Shown: positions 54,501 to 59,300, counted from the first letter of the stretch. The stretch is 64,000 nt of DNA from Sceloporus undulatus (GCF_019175285.1 NC_056526.1:121588988-121652987); one strand, 5' to 3'. Notes: a model not told the origin generated them from the sequence alone. Made by a program: numbers and translations.

Positions 54501-54756
54501 TAAATAATTAGCTTTGTGACATCAGAAGTTTGAGAAATAGCAGGCTGGCACTAGATTTGATGCAATTTTAATAGCATTTTGTGGTTGTTTTTTGCTTTCT
54601 CTTAGTAACAGCAGGCGTCGCCACGACAGTGAAGAGGGAGACAGCCACAGGAGGCACAAACATAAAAAATCAAAAAAGAGCAAAGAAGGAAAAGAAACAG
54701 GTGGTGGTGAACCTGCCCCCGAACAGGAAAACACTGAAGCTGCCCCAGCAGAATAG
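6842..54756 (+). CDS. FIP1L1: FIP1L1, pre-mRNA 3'-end processing factor FIP1 (gene span, 18 coding exons found)
   Basis: FIP1L1 is a nuclear subunit of the cleavage and polyadenylation specificity factor. It links poly(A) polymerase and CPSF30 and binds U-rich RNA through its basic C-terminus (family knowledge). Exons were placed by GT/AG sites and near-identity to the human protein as I remember it. Summed exon lengths are 1,767 nt, giving 588 residues in one open frame; human is about 594. Order of regions: acidic N-terminus (1-95, with an [11 protein letters not shown] run), Fip1 core (about 117-196, including [12 protein letters not shown]), Pro-rich segment (about 335-400), and Arg/Glu/Asp repeats (about 445-540). 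The start is the ATG followed by SAGGEVERL, matching the human SAGEVERL start. The segment equal to human exon 2 was not found. Neighbours are a repeat-rich upstream region and convergent LNX1 downstream. Confidence 0.97.
7088..7275. mobile_element. Palindromic MITE, partial, in FIP1L1 intron 1
   Basis: Same family as 5987-6598. GGCTATGGAATCCTGGGAG on the left mirrors CTCCCAGAATTCCATAGCC on the right around a GGGGCCCAGAGC centre. Right end degraded. Confidence 0.7.
7308..7692. mobile_element. Palindromic MITE with a triplicated right arm
   Basis: Left end CACTGCAGAAATAATCCAGT, (GA)n at 7425-7448, then three imperfect right-arm repeats (about 7465-7530, 7530-7602, 7603-7670), each containing CCATGGCAGTTAAAG, before the end GATTATTTCTGCAGTG. 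Other copies in the window carry one arm. Confidence 0.75.
8501..8540 (+). CDS. FIP1L1: FIP1L1 coding exon (human exon 3 equivalent)
   Basis: A 40-nt exon after TTTTTAATAG and before GTTGGT. It reads (D)[12 protein letters not shown], matching human DENEVERPEEENA. The entry phase needs one base from upstream, which either exon 1 or the missing exon 2 would supply, so exon 1 can join directly without a frameshift. Confidence 0.9.
8625..8876. mobile_element. Tc1/mariner-type MITE (CAGTRGTMCCTCGGG ends), CpG-rich
   Basis: Ends CAGTAGTCCCTCGGGTTACG and CCCGGGGTACCACTG, flanked by TA on both sides. 252 bp, noncoding, with many intact CpGs. A sister copy of almost equal length lies at 27797-28049. 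It sits 85 bases downstream of a FIP1L1 exon. Confidence 0.85.
9062..9292 (-). mobile_element. 5S-rRNA-derived SINE
   Basis: The minus strand reads GAGATCCCATCTGATCCTAG, AGGGTCAGCCCTGGTTAGTA, CTTGGATGGAAGACCACC, then the body TTTCAGATGAAGGGACTGGC and a tail CACCATAAGTCAACAAG. The 5S region is the most complete of the three copies. Confidence 0.85.
9867..10190. mobile_element. Harbinger-like MITE with TTA flanks
   Basis: Ends GGAGGCTATACAGACGGGC and GCCGGTCTGTACATACCCCC are inverted repeats; both sides are flanked by TTA, the classic PIF/Harbinger target duplication. The interior is GC-rich with a CAGCAGCCGCGTGCTGC hairpin. Overlapping open frames on both strands are not genes. Confidence 0.75.
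10300..10757 (-). mobile_element. MITE of the CTCGACTTATA family
   Basis: Ends TATACTTGACTATATGTTGA and GTCTAGACTTGTATG. Internal GGGGGCAAAATACTAGATTT, GGATAAGTCAAGG and GGGGCATGTAACAAAGGAT pair with the reverse strand of the copies at 27472-28343 and 31690-32842. It ends 48 bases before a FIP1L1 exon. Confidence 0.75.
10805..10865 (+). CDS. FIP1L1: FIP1L1 coding exon (SAQPPSG...NGVVKT)
   Basis: Starts after TTTTTAAG and ends before GTAATA. It encodes [21 protein letters not shown], the counterpart of human [20 protein letters not shown]. This is part of the acidic N-terminal region through which the human protein contacts poly(A) polymerase (family knowledge). Confidence 0.93.
11485..11640. 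mobile_element. Harbinger-like MITE fragment
   Basis: GGCCCGAAACAGACAGGCAA at the left is the shared CAGACNGGC terminus of the family. A right end ATCTGCTTGAGC is only weakly paired. Borders are uncertain. Confidence 0.45.
12720..12795. mobile_element. MITE fragment (TTGGACTACATTTCCC)
   Basis: GTTGGACTACATTTCCCAAC and the partly inverted AATGCTGAGAGTTAATTCCC form the short imperfect palindrome common in vertebrate hAT-type repeats. No clear ends. Confidence 0.4.
13086..13189 (+). CDS. FIP1L1: FIP1L1 coding exon (acidic [11 protein letters not shown] run)
   Basis: Encodes [19 protein letters not shown] then [16 protein letters not shown]. It is nearly identical to human across the Ser/Asp run and the [13 protein letters not shown] motif that opens the conserved part. 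The donor is GTAAGT, overlapping the GGG of the last Gly. Confidence 0.97.
13865..13926 (+). CDS. FIP1L1: FIP1L1 coding exon ([15 protein letters not shown])
   Basis: Sixty-two nt encoding (G)[20 protein letters not shown]. The junction gives QYGYG where human has QYGSYG, so one residue is lost exactly at the exon border, as small acceptor shifts can cause. Acceptor TTTTTAG, donor GTAAGC. Confidence 0.95.
14351..14952. mobile_element. Tc1/mariner-type MITE with long interior
   Basis: Left CAGTGGGACCTCAGTATCTG and right GGATCCCCCGTGGATACCGA with GGCTTAAC are the degraded inverted ends. The interior includes two versions of a GGCCATGCCACCATTAGGG segment and a GA-rich tract at 14715-14815. Open frames over it are not genes. 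Confidence 0.6.
15032..15139 (+). CDS. FIP1L1: FIP1L1 coding exon (Fip1 core, first half)
   Basis: Encodes [20 protein letters not shown] then [17 protein letters not shown], essentially identical to human. This is the start of the conserved Fip1 core that contacts CPSF30 (family knowledge). Acceptor CTTGTTAG, donor GTAAGG. Confidence 0.98.
16125..16330. mobile_element. Harbinger-like MITE
   Basis: GGCTCAAAATAGATGGGCC at the left and GCTACCCGTCTGCTTCACTC at the right are diverged inverted ends. Internal GGCCACTTTGGGGGCATG pairs with GCCCCCAAAGTGACC. Confidence 0.55.
16704..16834 (+). CDS. FIP1L1: FIP1L1 coding exon (Fip1 core, [12 protein letters not shown])
   Basis: Contains the family hallmark [20 protein letters not shown] followed by [19 protein letters not shown]. 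Residues 153-196 of the deduced protein. Acceptor CTCTTAAG, donor GTAATG. It ends on a codon boundary, so the next exon can be skipped without a frameshift. Confidence 0.98.
17123..17191 (+). CDS. FIP1L1: FIP1L1 cassette exon ([11 protein letters not shown]...NLFK)
   Basis: Sixty-nine nt, exactly 23 codons, phase 0 at both ends. It encodes [20 protein letters not shown] then LFK, the counterpart of human [20 protein letters not shown] then LFK, which is absent from some human isoforms. Phase and homology suggest that skipping is possible here too. Acceptor TTAACTTAG, donor GTGAAT. Confidence 0.92.
17192..18790. other. FIP1L1 intron, left part, no recognised features
   Basis: AT-rich intronic sequence between the cassette exon and the next exon. 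Scattered short open frames show no recognisable motif and no repeat stands out. Confidence 0.4.
18795..18945 (-). mobile_element. Old MIR-like or tRNA SINE remnant
   Basis: TGCCTTGCTCAAGGCCACCT followed by CCAGTCCAGAACCCTGACCA is the reverse of the conserved central region of MIR-type SINEs. Both ends are eroded. Confidence 0.45.
19445..19814. mobile_element. Harbinger-like MITE with ATA flanks
   Basis: Ends GGCCTGGTACAGACAGGC and TCTGTCTGTACCGGCC are inverted repeats, flanked by ATA on both sides. A C-run lies at 19626-19638. A 150-codon open frame across it reads through the element and is spurious. Confidence 0.8.
20274..20383 (+). CDS. FIP1L1: FIP1L1 coding exon (VQQGRTGN...)
   Basis: Encodes [20 protein letters not shown] then [16 protein letters not shown], matching human [20 protein letters not shown]. 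It diverges more from human than the core does, as expected for the linker between core and Pro-rich region. Acceptor TTCTGAAG, donor GTCAGT. Confidence 0.95.
21414..21595. mobile_element. Tc1/mariner-type MITE (CAGTTGGCCCTCC ends)
   Basis: CAGTTGGCCCTCCATATCAG at the left and GGATACAAAGGGCTGACTG at the right, flanked by TA. 182 bp, noncoding. Confidence 0.8.
21972..22410 (-). mobile_element. CR1-type LINE 3' region
   Basis: The plus strand starts ATAGAATCGTAGAGTTGTAA and GGGCCATCCAGTCCAACCC, the reverse of the CR1 3' end, then runs back through ATCCAGCCTCTCTTTAAAGA and GTTCCTCCTAATGTTGAGG. It is 5'-truncated near 22410. Confidence 0.85.
22480..24223 (+). mobile_element. CR1-type LINE with ORF1 hydrolase-like and RT fragments
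   Basis: The frame from 22895 shows [11 protein letters not shown], like the Cys-rich start of CR1 ORF1. The frame from 23274 shows [13 protein letters not shown] and [12 protein letters not shown], matching the SGNH-esterase-like part of CR1 ORF1. [11 protein letters not shown] follows at about 23610. Beyond a deletion, [12 protein letters not shown], then [10 protein letters not shown] in another frame, match the RT start. CR1 3' sequence ends at CTCTATGATTCTGTGA. Frames are interrupted several times and most of the RT is missing. The 5' border is approximate. Confidence 0.75.
24946..25118. mobile_element. Harbinger-like MITE
   Basis: GGGCTCAAACAGACAGGCCA at the left and CCTTTTAGGCCGTCAGTTTC at the right, with TTTA/CTAA flanks. 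Internal short palindrome AGCCACACTATGGCT. Confidence 0.55.
25289..25495. mobile_element. Tc1/mariner-type MITE
   Basis: CAGTCTGACCTCAGTATCTG at the left and ATATGGGGGTCGGACTG at the right, followed by TA. It ends 284 bases before a FIP1L1 exon. Confidence 0.7.
25779..25886 (+). CDS. FIP1L1: FIP1L1 coding exon ([15 protein letters not shown]...)
   Basis: Encodes (R)[20 protein letters not shown] then [15 protein letters not shown], homologous to human [20 protein letters not shown] then [15 protein letters not shown]. In human some isoforms lack this stretch (from memory). Acceptor CTCACCAG, donor GTAAGA. Confidence 0.95.
26010..27285. other. FIP1L1 intron without recognised features
   Basis: AT-rich intronic DNA with a G-run near 27150. 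No repeat or coding signal recognised. Confidence 0.4.
27290..27433. mobile_element. Tc1/mariner-type MITE, one end preserved
   Basis: Right end AAGGGGAGGGCGCACTG followed by TA. Interior GAAGGGATCCAGAACAGATC is a short palindrome. The left end is not found, so the start is approximate. Confidence 0.5.
27585..27795 (+). mobile_element. SINE (GAGCCCTGGTGGC head), nested
   Basis: GAGCCCTGGTGGCACAGTGG, GCCTGTACTGTAGCCACTCA, AAAATGAGTACCCAGATTGT, ending at AGCGGTA where a MITE begins. Its L2-like tail was cut off or displaced by that MITE. Confidence 0.85.
27797..28049. mobile_element. Tc1/mariner-type MITE (CAGTGGTACCTCGGG ends), young
   Basis: CAGTGGTACCTCGGGATACG at the left and CGTAACCCGAGGCACCACTG at the right, flanked by TA. 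253 bp, many intact CpGs and well matched arms, which suggests recent insertion. Confidence 0.88.
28560..28900 (+). mobile_element. L2-clade LINE 3' coding end
   Basis: An open frame shows [38 protein letters not shown] and [20 protein letters not shown], the C-terminal domain that follows reverse transcriptase in L2-type LINEs. The stop is natural; everything upstream is missing. FIP1L1 itself is on the same strand. Confidence 0.8.
29493..29680. mobile_element. Palindromic MITE (ACTCTTATAGTGCTGTTATC)
   Basis: ACTCTTATAGTGCTGTTATC mirrors GAATAGCAGTGCTATAAGAG; GGCTGCCTCCTGTTGCATTC mirrors GAATGCAACAGGCAGCC. No coding content. Confidence 0.75.
29685..30051. mobile_element. CpG-dense Harbinger-like MITE with a YY1-type motif
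   Basis: Ends CGTTACAGACCGCCC and GGCCCGTCTATAACG. Exceptionally many CpGs for an intron. AAGATGGCGGC at 29908-29918 fits the YY1 motif, and an inverted partner GCCGCTATCTTG follows at about 29936. Two copies of GACGTCTCTTCCGGGT-type sequence are inverted within it. Confidence 0.7.
30597..30795 (-). mobile_element. Third SINE family (GGTAAAGGTTTCC tail)
   Basis: On the plus strand the tail GACAAGGTTGTCAAGTCATG comes first, then GAGCCAGTGTTGTCAGAAAC, TGGCCAGCATGATTGCACAA and ACCTTCCCACCTATTTA. Two further copies are at 49439 and 57905. Confidence 0.75.
31023..31116 (+). CDS. FIP1L1: FIP1L1 coding exon ([18 protein letters not shown])
   Basis: Encodes (R)[19 protein letters not shown] then [12 protein letters not shown], near-identical to human [20 protein letters not shown]. 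Acceptor CTTTTTCAG, donor GTTTCA, a weaker donor than its neighbours. The preceding 5.1-kb intron carries several of the nested repeats. Confidence 0.96.
31690..32842 (+). mobile_element. MITE of the CTCGACTTATA family with a nested MITE
   Basis: Left ACTCATGTATAAGTCTAGAA and right TTGTCACATGTCTATGG, with TTTTCGCCCTGAAACCTATC, TGCATCCTTTATATCCACTG and GCGAGAGCTTAATCC shared with 28110-28340. The interior between 32330 and 32690 is longer than in the sister copy. Confidence 0.7.
31778..32193. mobile_element. Tc1/mariner-type MITE (CAGTAGGCCCTCCAC ends)
   Basis: CAGTAGGCCCTCCACTTCCA at the left and ATGTGGAGGACAGGCCATAC TG at the right, flanked by TA. The interior has two GGCCAGC(C/T)TGCCTCA-like repeats. 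A 194-codon open frame spanning it is spurious. Confidence 0.8.
33880..34036 (+). CDS. FIP1L1: FIP1L1 coding exon (proline-rich segment)
   Basis: Encodes [20 protein letters not shown] then [20 protein letters not shown] and [12 protein letters not shown]. Residues 324-375. Low-complexity Pro tracts correspond one for one to human. Acceptor TTTTGTAG, donor GTAAAA. Confidence 0.97.
34411..34637. mobile_element. Palindromic MITE (same family as 60250-60468)
   Basis: GGCTGCATCTGCACTACAGA at the left and GCAGCGCAGATGCAGCC at the right. Centre GTCAGAGAGCTCTGGTG. Confidence 0.8.
35269..35612. mobile_element. hAT-type MITE with 8-bp target duplication
   Basis: CAGGGGTTCTTAATCTCTTT at the left; CCTGGTTAAGAATTTCTG at the right. 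Flanks GTTTAATT and CTTTAATT match at 7 of 8 positions. The interior GGCCCCTTTGAGAATTTGAT is typical of the TTCTTAA-type hAT repeats found in many vertebrates (from memory). Confidence 0.85.
36530..36746. mobile_element. Tc1/mariner-type MITE
   Basis: CAGTTGGCTCTCAGTATTCC at the left and ACTAAAGGCCCACTG at the right, flanked by TA. Internal GATTTTGGTATCCACGG is shared with 5580-5726. Confidence 0.85.
36750..38460. other. FIP1L1 intron without recognised features
   Basis: AT-rich intronic DNA. Only a C-run at about 38198-38209 stands out. Confidence 0.4.
38469..38495 (+). CDS. FIP1L1: FIP1L1 micro-exon (GIPITVPPP)
   Basis: Twenty-seven nt between a T-rich AG acceptor and GTATAT donor, encoding (G)IPITVPPP. 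The same nine residues occur in the longer human isoforms and are skipped in others. Both borders are phase 1, so inclusion is optional for frame. Confidence 0.93.
38899..38953 (+). CDS. FIP1L1: FIP1L1 coding exon ([17 protein letters not shown])
   Basis: Fifty-five nt encoding (G)[17 protein letters not shown]; human has [17 protein letters not shown]. It completes the proline-rich part. Acceptor AATTTCAG, donor GTAAAT. Confidence 0.96.
39312..39705. mobile_element. Harbinger-like or related MITE
   Basis: GGGGCCAAAAAAGAAGGCTC and a right end around GGGGTGATCTGTTTCACCCC TA. Interior GC-rich with short palindromes (GCAGCTGCATGCAGC, AGCAGTTTCGAACTGCT). Ends do not pair well, so class is uncertain. 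Confidence 0.45.
39846..39928. repeat. 83-nt near-perfect hairpin
   Basis: Arms of about 39 bases, starting TTTGCATGTGGTTGTTTTGT, pair with their reverse complement (ending CAATCACATGCAAA) with one mismatch and one bulge around an ATGC loop. It may be a tiny MITE or the core of one; it has pre-miRNA-like geometry but no evidence of processing. Confidence 0.8.
40338..40478 (+). repeat. Interspersed repeat (GAAGTCGAAGGCTTTCACGG)
   Basis: TGTGAAGTCGAAGGCTTTCA then GGCATCCATAGTTTTTTG, with an inverted GAACATGGCCACATAACCCC part near the end. A second copy lies at 49762-49875. Class not recognised. Confidence 0.6.
40480..42180. other. FIP1L1 intron, mostly unrecognised
   Basis: Only a short MITE-like remnant at about 41238-41300 (GGACCTCCAGGTGTTGTTAT) is seen. 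The rest shows no repeat or coding signal I can support. Confidence 0.4.
42183..42238 (+). CDS. FIP1L1: FIP1L1 coding exon ([18 protein letters not shown])
   Basis: Encodes (S)[18 protein letters not shown], matching human [18 protein letters not shown]. The exon ends in a GGTGGTGGTAAGT context, so the donor could shift by three bases; GTAAGT at 42239 fits the frame of the next exon. Confidence 0.96.
43565..45445 (-). mobile_element. L2-clade LINE, 5'-truncated, long RT frame
   Basis: The minus-strand frame 44423-45460 encodes reverse transcriptase: [52 protein letters not shown] and the catalytic YADDTQLYL. After RLD a single TAA replaces the usual Tyr of RLDYCN, and the frame goes on through [20 protein letters not shown] to LFREAFPG. 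The 3' end has GATTGTAAGCCTGAGGGCAG, a CAGCGCTTTATAAATAAAGG end and an (ATT)n tail at 43573-43617. The N-terminal half of the element is missing. Antisense to FIP1L1 within its intron. Confidence 0.9.
45467..45642. mobile_element. Tc1/mariner-type MITE with expanded (TG)n
   Basis: CATTGGGGCCTTGGTATCTT at the left and ATATGGAGGGTCGCTTG at the right, flanked by TA. A (TG)n tract of about 23 units at 45545-45591 lies inside it. Confidence 0.75.
46086..46150 (+). mobile_element. tRNA-derived SINE head fragment
   Basis: AAAAGCCAGTGTGGTGTAGT, GGTTTGAATGATGGATTATG, then lost. Confidence 0.7.
46438..46545 (+). mobile_element. SINE (GAGCCCTGGTGGC family), head fragment
   Basis: TGATGGCACAATGGTTAAAT, GGCTGTACTGCAGCCACTCA and GGGGCTCAGGTTCGACTTAG. 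Truncated before the tail. Confidence 0.7.
46550..46765 (+). repeat. Purine-rich minisatellite
   Basis: Three imperfect units of roughly 65-80 bases, each with a GGA-rich part and a GCAGCAGCA part (GTTGGAAAATGCGGCAGCAG, CATTGGAAGACGCAGCAGCA, GTTGGAGGATGCAGCAGCAG). It is followed by sequence that may belong to one larger repeat. Confidence 0.6.
47381..47594 (+). CDS. FIP1L1: FIP1L1 coding exon (Arg/Glu/Asp repeat region)
   Basis: Encodes [20 protein letters not shown] then [12 protein letters not shown], a long alternating R/E/D tract, and [10 protein letters not shown]. The RE/RD tract (about residues 446-480) is the charged repeat of human FIP1L1 linked to RNA binding and splicing-factor-like contacts. 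At DNA level it is a purine-rich imperfect hexamer tract but it keeps the human residue pattern. Acceptor TTTCTTTAG, donor GTGAGT. Confidence 0.97.
48475..49673. mobile_element. hAT-type nonautonomous element, about 1.2 kb
   Basis: Left CAACGATTCCCAAAGTGGGC and right AAAAAGTTTGGAGACCACTG are inverted (CAGTGGTCTCCAAACTT read inward). Flanks TTGTAGAC and GTCTAGAC match at 6 of 8 positions. No transposase frame seen. A SINE at 49439-49610 is inserted near its right end. Confidence 0.7.
49439..49610 (-). mobile_element. Third SINE family, nested in hAT element
   Basis: AGTAAAGGTTTTCCCTTGAC, GAGCCAGTATTGTCAGAGAT and TGGCCAGCATGACTACACAG parallel 57905-58205. The tRNA-like head is missing. Confidence 0.7.
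49762..49875 (+). repeat. Interspersed repeat (GAAGTCGAAGGCTTTCATGG)
   Basis: Second copy of the repeat at 40338. GAACATGGCCACATGGCCCG and AACCCACAAAAAAACTATAG form a partial inverted arm with CATAGTTTTTGGGGGTTTTC. Confidence 0.6.
49880..52690. other. FIP1L1 intron without recognised features
   Basis: A long AT-rich stretch that lacks any repeat or coding signal I can name, unlike the repeat-packed introns around it. Confidence 0.4.
52696..52910 (+). mobile_element. 5S-rRNA-derived SINE
   Basis: AAGCATCAGATCCCAGGGTC, GGTTAGTACTTGGATGAGAG, AGGTGCTG, then TTTCAGAGGAAGGAACTGGC and CCTATGAAATTCATGTGGCT. The part between the 5S box A and AGGGTC is deleted. Confidence 0.82.
53260..53397 (+). CDS. 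FIP1L1: FIP1L1 coding exon ([20 protein letters not shown])
   Basis: Encodes [20 protein letters not shown] then [20 protein letters not shown] and RHKSSR, almost identical to human. Acceptor TTTGGTCAG; the donor GTTGGC is weaker than the usual GTRAGT. Confidence 0.96.
53400..54600. other. FIP1L1 last intron, no recognised features
   Basis: No repeat or coding signal recognised between the last two exons. Confidence 0.4.
54606..54756 (+). CDS. FIP1L1: FIP1L1 terminal coding exon and stop
   Basis: Encodes [20 protein letters not shown] then [20 protein letters not shown] and [10 protein letters not shown], followed by TAG at 54754-54756. Human ends EPAPEQESTEATPAE. Acceptor TTTCTCTTAG. The basic Lys/Arg stretch followed by an acidic tail is kept. 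Confidence 0.97.
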
Positions 54757-54897
54757 GCATGTGATCTTTGCCTACTTGCTTATATTAGTGCCAGAAATAG
54801 ATTGCTCTAAATCTAATTATTTTTCTGGGTCTTAAAAACATTGCTCTTAATCTTGTTCTGTTAGTACAAAAACATAAGTTTAATTTGGATTTTTGAA

Positions 54898-54903
54898 AAT
54901 AAA
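54898..54903 (+). terminator. FIP1L1: Likely FIP1L1 polyadenylation signal AATAAA
   Basis: Canonical AATAAA 142 bases after the stop codon, followed 30-45 bases later by a T/G-rich stretch (TTTTGTCTTGTTTA) like a downstream element. It is the first canonical signal after the stop; later alternative sites are possible. Confidence 0.6.
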
Positions 54904-56244
54904 AAGAGTGAATTTTTCATGTTAAAGCACATTATTTTGTCTTGTTTATACATCTAGAAATGTAAAGGTACATGTGGAGAGCAGACTATATTCATACATG
55001 GAATATTGTATAGCGTGAAAAGTATACATGGAGGCTGTGCTTGGTTGAGATCCTACGCACAGTTTACTCAGGCTTCATCAGTGTGCAGTGTGCAGAATCT
55101 TTCTAAATAATAAGGAAACTGATTACACCACAAATTGGAGGAATCCCATGTGATCAACATAGAGACTGAGAAAATCTAGATTGTAGAAGAAATAGGACCA
55201 GCATTTTGTTTGGTTCTTCAGATATATACTTTTCATGTAGTTTCTCATTCAGCGGAACAAAAACAAAACTTATATAATCTCTAAGCCTGTTTCCTTCTTT
55301 TGTACATTTGGGTTTATAAGTTTGGGGCATGTGGTGCTGCAGTTGCCTGTGTGGGTGGGTGTCTGTCTGTTATGTTTCTCTGCTTACATGGATCTCTGGA
55401 AGGCATCTAGCCTTGTAGTATTTACCCTGCTTGGCTGCCTAGATCTCAGCACAGAAACCTCTTCCTTTTTCTGCCTCCACCAGCAGTTTACTACAGCTGA
55501 GGCTTCCTGACATTAGCATGCTAGTTCAGAACTGCCCCAACAAAGAACAAGATGAGCAAAACTGAGTAAAGTAGGCAGAACTGTTATGAAATAGATCCTG
55601 CCATTAGTTAGAAGCACGTGGGAGAAATATGTATTTTTGTGCTTTTTTAATGAAAATAACCTGGCATTACAAATTACAGTTACAATATTTTGACAGTAGA
55701 AATGAAATTTCATTCACAGTTTTTACACACTAGAAAACAAGGTATTTAAGAAATACTTGCTTCATACTGACCACAAAAAGGGGATTTCATGTAATCATCA
55801 AACTTCTTTCTATGTTGTGAATAAGTGCTGTCAACATTATAGTTTGAAAAGTATTACAATAGTTATTCAAGAGTTTTGAGGGACAACTTCAGATTGGGTA
55901 TTAAAGTTGTTTCCTTTTAAAAAACAAAAACAAATACTAGGTGGAACATACTACTGCTCCTGCTTTGATAGAATATAAAAATACAAACATGAGACAAAGA
56001 GCAGCATGTGTACCCTGACTTAAGATCTCAGTAGATTTCCATATTTAAAAAGTGCATGTTTTTCTCTGACACACCAAAGATTATTCTTTTTCATAAGTAT
56101 TCTGTTTGTGTTATACACATTTATACTTCACACCTTTTTCTTTAACAAGCAAATGGCTGAACAGAAAGTGAAGTAAACGGACATCCTTATTAGGTGGCAG
56201 ATTTTGTGTGAAGTGATTTCTTGTTCTCCAGTTGAAATGCATCT
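54904..56244. other. Convergent 3' region between FIP1L1 and LNX1
   Basis: Single-copy-looking AT-rich DNA that must hold the LNX1 3' UTR and the end of FIP1L1 transcription. On the minus strand an ATTAAA-type signal occurs near 55645. No recognisable repeat or open frame stands out. Transcript ends are not visible from sequence, so overlap of the two 3' UTRs is possible. Confidence 0.5.
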
Positions 56245-56380
56245 TCATAAAAAAGTACCAGGCCAGGATACAATGGTAAGAGTAATTTTCCCCTTAAGTT
56301 CTTTTAGCATCCTTGCCAAACAGGCATGCACCATTCCTGAGATGTTTCTGCCATTAACTGCAAGAAGGATGTCACCACAC
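56245..56380 (-). CDS. LNX1: LNX1 terminal coding exon
   Basis: After an acceptor reading ATTCTTCCAG on the minus strand it encodes [20 protein letters not shown] then [20 protein letters not shown] and GTFL, stop TGA at 56245-56247. This is the second half of PDZ4, with the last beta strand LTIVSW next to the C-terminus. Confidence 0.93.
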
Positions 56381-59300
56381 CTGGAAGAATAAAAGAATAT
56401 ACATGTTACTGGTGGTTCAACAAATTCAAGACAGGAATTTTCCATAAACAAAGCAAAACATTTCTCTTGTTAATCTTCAGTATTGTCCTACAGAATCCAG
56501 AATAAACCATTCTGTAGTTCCTTCATATTTTAAGTTTAAAAAAACAACAACAAAAAACACCTTTAGGAACAAATAAGAAATTCATTAATGTGATAGTTAT
56601 GTTTGCAATACCTGTTTTAAGAACCAGACCATGTATCGGACATGCCTCTGGTGTAATCTTTGTAGAAAATGTACCCATGTAATTTTCCTAATTTCTTATT
56701 AATATCAGTTTGATGTGCAAAAATTAAAAGACTTCTATTACAGAGTTCTCAAATATTTATTAAGGAAATTCCATAATGGAATTTAGCCATAATTTGCAAG
56801 CCATCTGATTTTTTTATTTAGACTCCGAATTCTCAAGTTGTCATTTTTTTCTTTACCCAGGAATTCCAAATATTTAGGATTTTGCTGTGTGTCTTTCGTA
56901 TAGGTTCTGTGACAAGTTTTATTGCACTGGTTTAAAACTGGAACCTAACTTTTTGCTTCCTCCCTTGCTTCAGCATTCTGAAGGCAAACTAAGATAAATA
57001 TGCTGCTTCCTGGTTTAGCTGTTAAAAGTGTAACCCTTTACTAGAAGGGGAAACCAGTAAGTCTGATCTTGGTTACGGTTGTAAGTGGTCCCCTTGCAGA
57101 GGTAATTGGAAATTCTTGTTTCAGCAGAAGGATTAGAAGTATACAATTGGAGTTCAAAATCTATAACCAGCTAGAATAATAAAAGATTGTGGAGTGGAAT
57201 GACTGGGTTGGAGACATAATATTCACCATGCTGTAAAATGTTTTATGTGATCATGTCCATATACGTGTACAACTGTGTATATGCGCTGTCTGGAATTCAT
57301 CCATTACACACACAAAAATAACTGTGTAGGCAGAATCCTTTTAGTGATTTACACTGGCATAAATGCTGATAACTAAAGCTTATAGAAGACCAAATTTTAA
57401 AATACGTTTTATGTCTTCAAAGCAACAAAAGCAGGCCTGTTGTATTTCCAAAAAAGTGTATTCCATGGTTCTAGAACAACAGTGTCTTCCCCTTCTCATA
57501 TGCCTGTCAAGCTAGCGTTAGTTCTAACAGGAGAGCTTCTCTAGATTGTACCAAATTGACAACTAAGTAGTGAGATAGGTACTCCTCAGCTTGATAGTAA
57601 TTTGTTAGGATTTAAAAGGTAAAACCCATTTTCCCCAGCAGTGAAGGAGGGAATACAACTTACATGGGTTATTTTTCATATTTGCACTGATAGGCATGAA
57701 TGGTATAGACCTTCCTGGAGCAACCCTAACCTTTTCTTCCACTCATGGAGGCATGTTTGACTGAGGATGTCTCTCGTTCATCCCAGGCTGACTCTCTTCT
57801 CCAGTCTCTCTGCACCCCAGCAAAGCTAAGCTAGTCTGTAACAGAATCAGCAACGAATCAGGTAGATCCCTTTATGTTGCTGCTTCCTTGCACTGTTGAT
57901 AAATCGTAAATGTAAAGGTTTCCCCTTTGACAAGGTTGTCTAGTCGTGTCCGACTGTAGGAGACAGTGCTCACCTCCATTACTAAGAGCCAGTGTTGTCA
58001 AAGACCAGCATGACTGCACAAAATGCTGTTACCTTCCCAACAAAGTGGTACCTATTTACATGCTTTTGAACTGCTAGGTTGGCAAAAGCTAGGACTAGTG
58101 ACAGGAGCTCATCCCATCACATGGCACATTCTTGAATTGCCGACCTGCCAATCTTGCAGTTAACAATCGGCGTTTTCACTGCTGAGGCACTGCATCCCAA
58201 GATACCTGGCCTGAAATATAATCCCAGAAAAGAGGTGGCAGAGTATCTAGGGGTGACAGCTAGTACTTGTCATTGAGGGAAGGGGAAACAGTTGCTCCAT
58301 CTGGAGTTTGCTACATGGCTGAGGGCCCTTATTTCACAAGCTGCTACTGTTAGCTGCCACACCCTCAGGATCAGCATATCTGCCATACCCACACGGAAGA
58401 CAAGATGCTTTAAAGTGTGGAAAAGTTGTTGCACCTGCGTGGCTACCAACTATTTGATTACCTGCTCTATTCCCTCCCAACGGGAAAAGGGACTCCCTCT
58501 TAAGATTTTCAGGTCAGTCTTGGGAAGAGCTACCTTATTCTGTCTTGACGGATTGAACAGTTTGGTGCTGTCAATAACATGAAGCCAGTGTGTGTCTCTT
58601 ACTAGAGTTGAAGCCATCAGAGACCATCACTGCTGTGGTGTCTTCACTACAATCGGACATCTTATGCCTGGCACATCTTCAAGAACTTTTCATTTTTACT
58701 GTATACTGTTACCTTGGGCACTGCATCCTTTTGAGACCACTTCAGTGTCTCCTTCTCCCTCACCAGTCGTACATCACCAGCAAAGTACACGATAAGATTA
58801 CCCACATCTGAAGCCAATTCAAAGAGAAGTTTCCACAGGGAGATGTGTTCATGTAATGAAAGACACCAGCTCATATGACTGACACCACTGCAGACCAAAT
58901 CTAGCCTAGGGCAGGTGAAAACCAGATGATCTTACACATACCATAAATTGGCTAGAACTACAAGAAGTCAGATTGGGCATTCTAGTGATTGTTTCAGGGA
59001 CATGTAGTTCTCATGAACTGACAATGTATCCATGAAAGCACATAGTCACCATTTGGTGGGGGGGAGGACTTCATCCCACTCATACTTGAGCATTCTACTA
59101 TACTAGTTGGAAGGCCATCTTCTCTACATATAAAGTACATGTCATTGGGGCATTCTGAGCTCAGGTGTTCAGTTCAGCCAAGCCAATATTGACCAAGGAC
59201 ATCTGGTTGCCTTCCAAAGCATAAAGCAAATTACACCAACACACACTTTGTGTAAAAAATTGTTCCAGGTTCATACCCATAGAATTCAAGTTATGACTAG

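Noticed and set aside
58292-58898. Overlapping 96- and 78-codon open frames in the LNX1 intron
   Set aside because: No motif or repeat border recognised; could be an old retroelement or chance. Not supported as a gene.
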